From: JADGRF01 sp035274465
GTDB lineage: Bacteria > Myxococcota_A > Polyangia > Polyangiales > JAFGIB01
Assembly: GCA_035274465.1 (NCBI GenBank)
Contig: DATEOF010000068.1
Span: forward strand, 1 to 64,000
Direction: 5' to 3'
Length of the DNA stretch: 64,000 nucleotides
The notes under the pieces were generated by a model. That model saw only the letters and a program-made list of their open reading frames with translations. It was not told the DNA's origin and ran no database searches. The translations under genes and the position numbers were made by a program. The number at the start of each line of letters is the position of its first letter. The first letter of the stretch is position 1. Below are positions 62,774 through 64,000 of this stretch, piece by piece.

Positions 62774-62776
62774 ATC

Positions 62777-63694
62777 ATGGCCGCTACCGCCTCGGACGTG
62801 CTCTCCATGGTCCTGTTCGCGCGCCTGGTCGAGGCGCGCTCGTTCACCGCCGCCGCGGGCAAGCTCGGCGTCTCGAAGTCGGTCGTCAGCGCGCGGCTCT
62901 CGGCGCTCGAGGCGCGTCTCGGCACGCGGCTCCTGCACCGCACCACGCGCAAGCTCTCGCTGACACCCGAGGGGCTCGCGTTCTACGAACACTGCGCGCG
63001 CATCGCTGCCGAGGCCGACGCCGCCACGGCCACGGCGGGAGGCGCGGCCCGGGATCCGATCGGCGTCCTGCGCGTGAACGCGCCGGTCACCTTTGCGCAG
63101 ATGTACCTGGCCGAGCCGGTCGGCGCCTACCTCGAGCAAAACCCGAAGACCCGCGTCGAGCTCGTGTTGTCCGATCGGTTGGTGGACCTGGTCGAGGAGG
63201 GCATCGACGTGGCGATCCGCGTCAGCGCTCGGCTGCGCGACTCGAGCCTGGTCGCGCGCAAGCTGGCCGGCGATCGCAGCCTGGTGTGCGCCGCTCCGAG
63301 CTACCTGGCGAAGCACGGCACGCCGCAGGTGCCCGCCGAGCTGCTGCACCACGCGTGCCTGCGCTACGCGCTGGTCAAGGCCAGCGACGAGTGGCGCTTC
63401 CGCGATGGCGGCGCATCGTTCTCCGTGCCGGTCCAGGGTCGCTTGACGGTCGCCGACGGCGCGACGTTGCGCGAGGCAGCGGTCACGGGGCTGGGCATCG
63501 CGGTGCTGCCGTCCTTCATGATCACCGAGGAGCTGCGCGCGGGACGCCTGGTCACGCTGCTCGACCGCTACAACTTCGTGCGCCTGCAGATCCACGCGCT
63601 GACTCCGTCGGGCTCGGGCAGCGCGAAGGTTCGTGCGTTCATCGATCTGCTGGCGGACTACCTGCGCTCGCCGCCGTGGGCTCCTGCGAGTTGA
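62777..63694 (+). CDS. LysR-family transcriptional regulator
   Basis: 305-aa LTTR. The HTH is ARLVEARSFTAAAGKLGVSKSVVSARLSALEARLGTRLLHRTTRKLSLTPEG. The effector domain follows (NAPVTFAQMYLAEPVGAYLEQNPKTRVELVLSDRLVDLVEEGIDVAIRVS, ASYLAKHGTPQVPAE-like block, GLGIAVLPSFMITEELRAGRLVTLL). Divergent from doxX with a candidate operator between. The last 56 nt overlap the convergent MarR-type gene. Confidence 0.9.
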   Translation: MAATASDVLSMVLFARLVEARSFTAAAGKLGVSKSVVSARLSALEARLGTRLLHRTTRKLSLTPEGLAFYEHCARIAAEADAATATAGGAARDPIGVLRVNAPVTFAQMYLAEPVGAYLEQNPKTRVELVLSDRLVDLVEEGIDVAIRVSARLRDSSLVARKLAGDRSLVCAAPSYLAKHGTPQVPAELLHHACLRYALVKASDEWRFRDGGASFSVPVQGRLTVADGATLREAAVTGLGIAVLPSFMITEELRAGRLVTLLDRYNFVRLQIHALTPSGSGSAKVRAFIDLLADYLRSPPWAPAS

Positions 63695-64000
63695 GCCGCC
63701 CGCGCTCCAAATTCTCGCTGAGGCTGGCCAGCACGCGCAGCGCGGTGGCCACCGCTCGCGGGTCGCTCTCTGCGAGCCAGTGCTCGACCGCGAGCTCGAG
63801 CGCCGAGGCTGCGTACAGGTCGCGGCCCTGGCGCGTCAGCCCGAGCGAGACGCGGCGGCGGTCGCGCGGATCGCGGCGGCGAGCGATCAAGTGCTTGCGC
63901 TCGAGCCGGCGCAGCGCCGCCGAGACCGTACCCGGGTCGAGGTGCAGTTGCGCAGCCAGCTGGCCGGGGGTCAGTCCGGGATACTTGCCGACGCAGCGGA
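63639..64000 (-). CDS. MarR-family transcriptional regulator (5' part outside window)
   Basis: The C-terminal ~120 codons are inside the window; the start lies beyond position 64000. The winged-helix signature is visible: YPGLTPGQLAAQLHLDPGTVSAALRRLERKHLIARRRDPRDRRRVSLGLTRQGRDLY, with the typical DxRxRR wing, then a C-terminal dimerisation helix (ALELAVEHWL, VATALRVLASLSENLERG). Regulates unknown genes. Confidence 0.88.
   Translation of the reverse strand, partial: RCVGKYPGLTPGQLAAQLHLDPGTVSAALRRLERKHLIARRRDPRDRRRVSLGLTRQGRDLYAASALELAVEHWLAESDPRAVATALRVLASLSENLERGRLNSQEPTAASAGSPPADR

Overview
The window is high-GC bacterial DNA, densely coded on both strands, with no rRNA, tRNA, CRISPR array, phage or recognisable transposase. 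The gene content points to Myxococcota (a Polyangiales- or Nannocystis-like lineage is my inference): many secreted lipoproteins with Pro/Ala/Gly-rich linkers, a putative MYXO-CTERM-like tail, a slime-mould-type Cys-rich repeat lipoprotein with a MopE-like motif, GGVAHDFNN-type hybrid histidine kinases, a Ser/Thr kinase-like protein, two ECF-type sigma factors, and c-heme/copper lipoproteins.

Layout. 1-9.5 kb: threonine deaminase (ilvA), a nitroreductase, a PAS hybrid kinase, a cholesterol-oxidase-like GMC oxidoreductase, a VOC-domain lipoprotein and an OmpR/EnvZ-type pair. 9.7-16.1 kb: a secreted Cys protein, then a complete Opp/Dpp-type peptide importer operon in the order permease, permease, binding protein, ATPase, ATPase, closed by a hairpin-plus-T-run terminator. 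16.2-22.8 kb: a three-gene surface operon (large lipoprotein, metzincin lipoprotein, outer-membrane barrel). 22.8-23.4 kb: a pair of about 245 bp inverted repeats whose ends include the stop codons of the two flanking convergent genes. 23.4-26.8 kb: a minus-strand run (membrane protein, metal-binding lipoprotein, GT-C transferase, transglutaminase). 26.9-31.6 kb: three overlapping signalling genes (multi-PAS kinase, Rcp1-like receiver, hybrid kinase). 31.6-37.5 kb: thioredoxin and sigma factor back to back, the Cys-repeat lipoprotein, an AraC regulator, an inositol-monophosphatase-like enzyme and a di-heme lipoprotein. 37.6-45.4 kb: GT-C protein, 3-oxoadipate enol-lactonase-like hydrolase, TetR regulator, degenerate protein kinase, F420-type nitroreductase, EEP lipoprotein, a TetR-operator-flanked membrane gene, and a persulfide dioxygenase-rhodanese fusion. 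45.6-47.2 kb: a c-heme plus PHM-like copper monooxygenase lipoprotein followed by an intergenic repeat. 47.3-52.4 kb: a minus-strand run of lipoprotein, ECF sigma with a SnoaL-like tail, DUF899, a 45-aa membrane peptide, DUF899 and a serine hydrolase. 52.6-64 kb: LysR, DUF2127, AarF/UbiB kinase, a beta-hydroxyacid dehydrogenase, two unknowns, an SRPBCC protein, a hybrid kinase with a pseudo-receiver, a 20-codon ORF with a strong ribosome site, rsgA, DoxX, LysR and the C-terminal part of a MarR gene.

The clearest regulatory logic is in the TetR region. Three copies of ATACGNNNNCGTAT occur, one on the tetR start codon and two bracketing a sigma70-like promoter in front of the DUF3995-type membrane gene at 43474. 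The least-described functional unit is the 16.2-22.8 kb surface protease operon. All functional calls come from motif recognition by eye; no database search was run.
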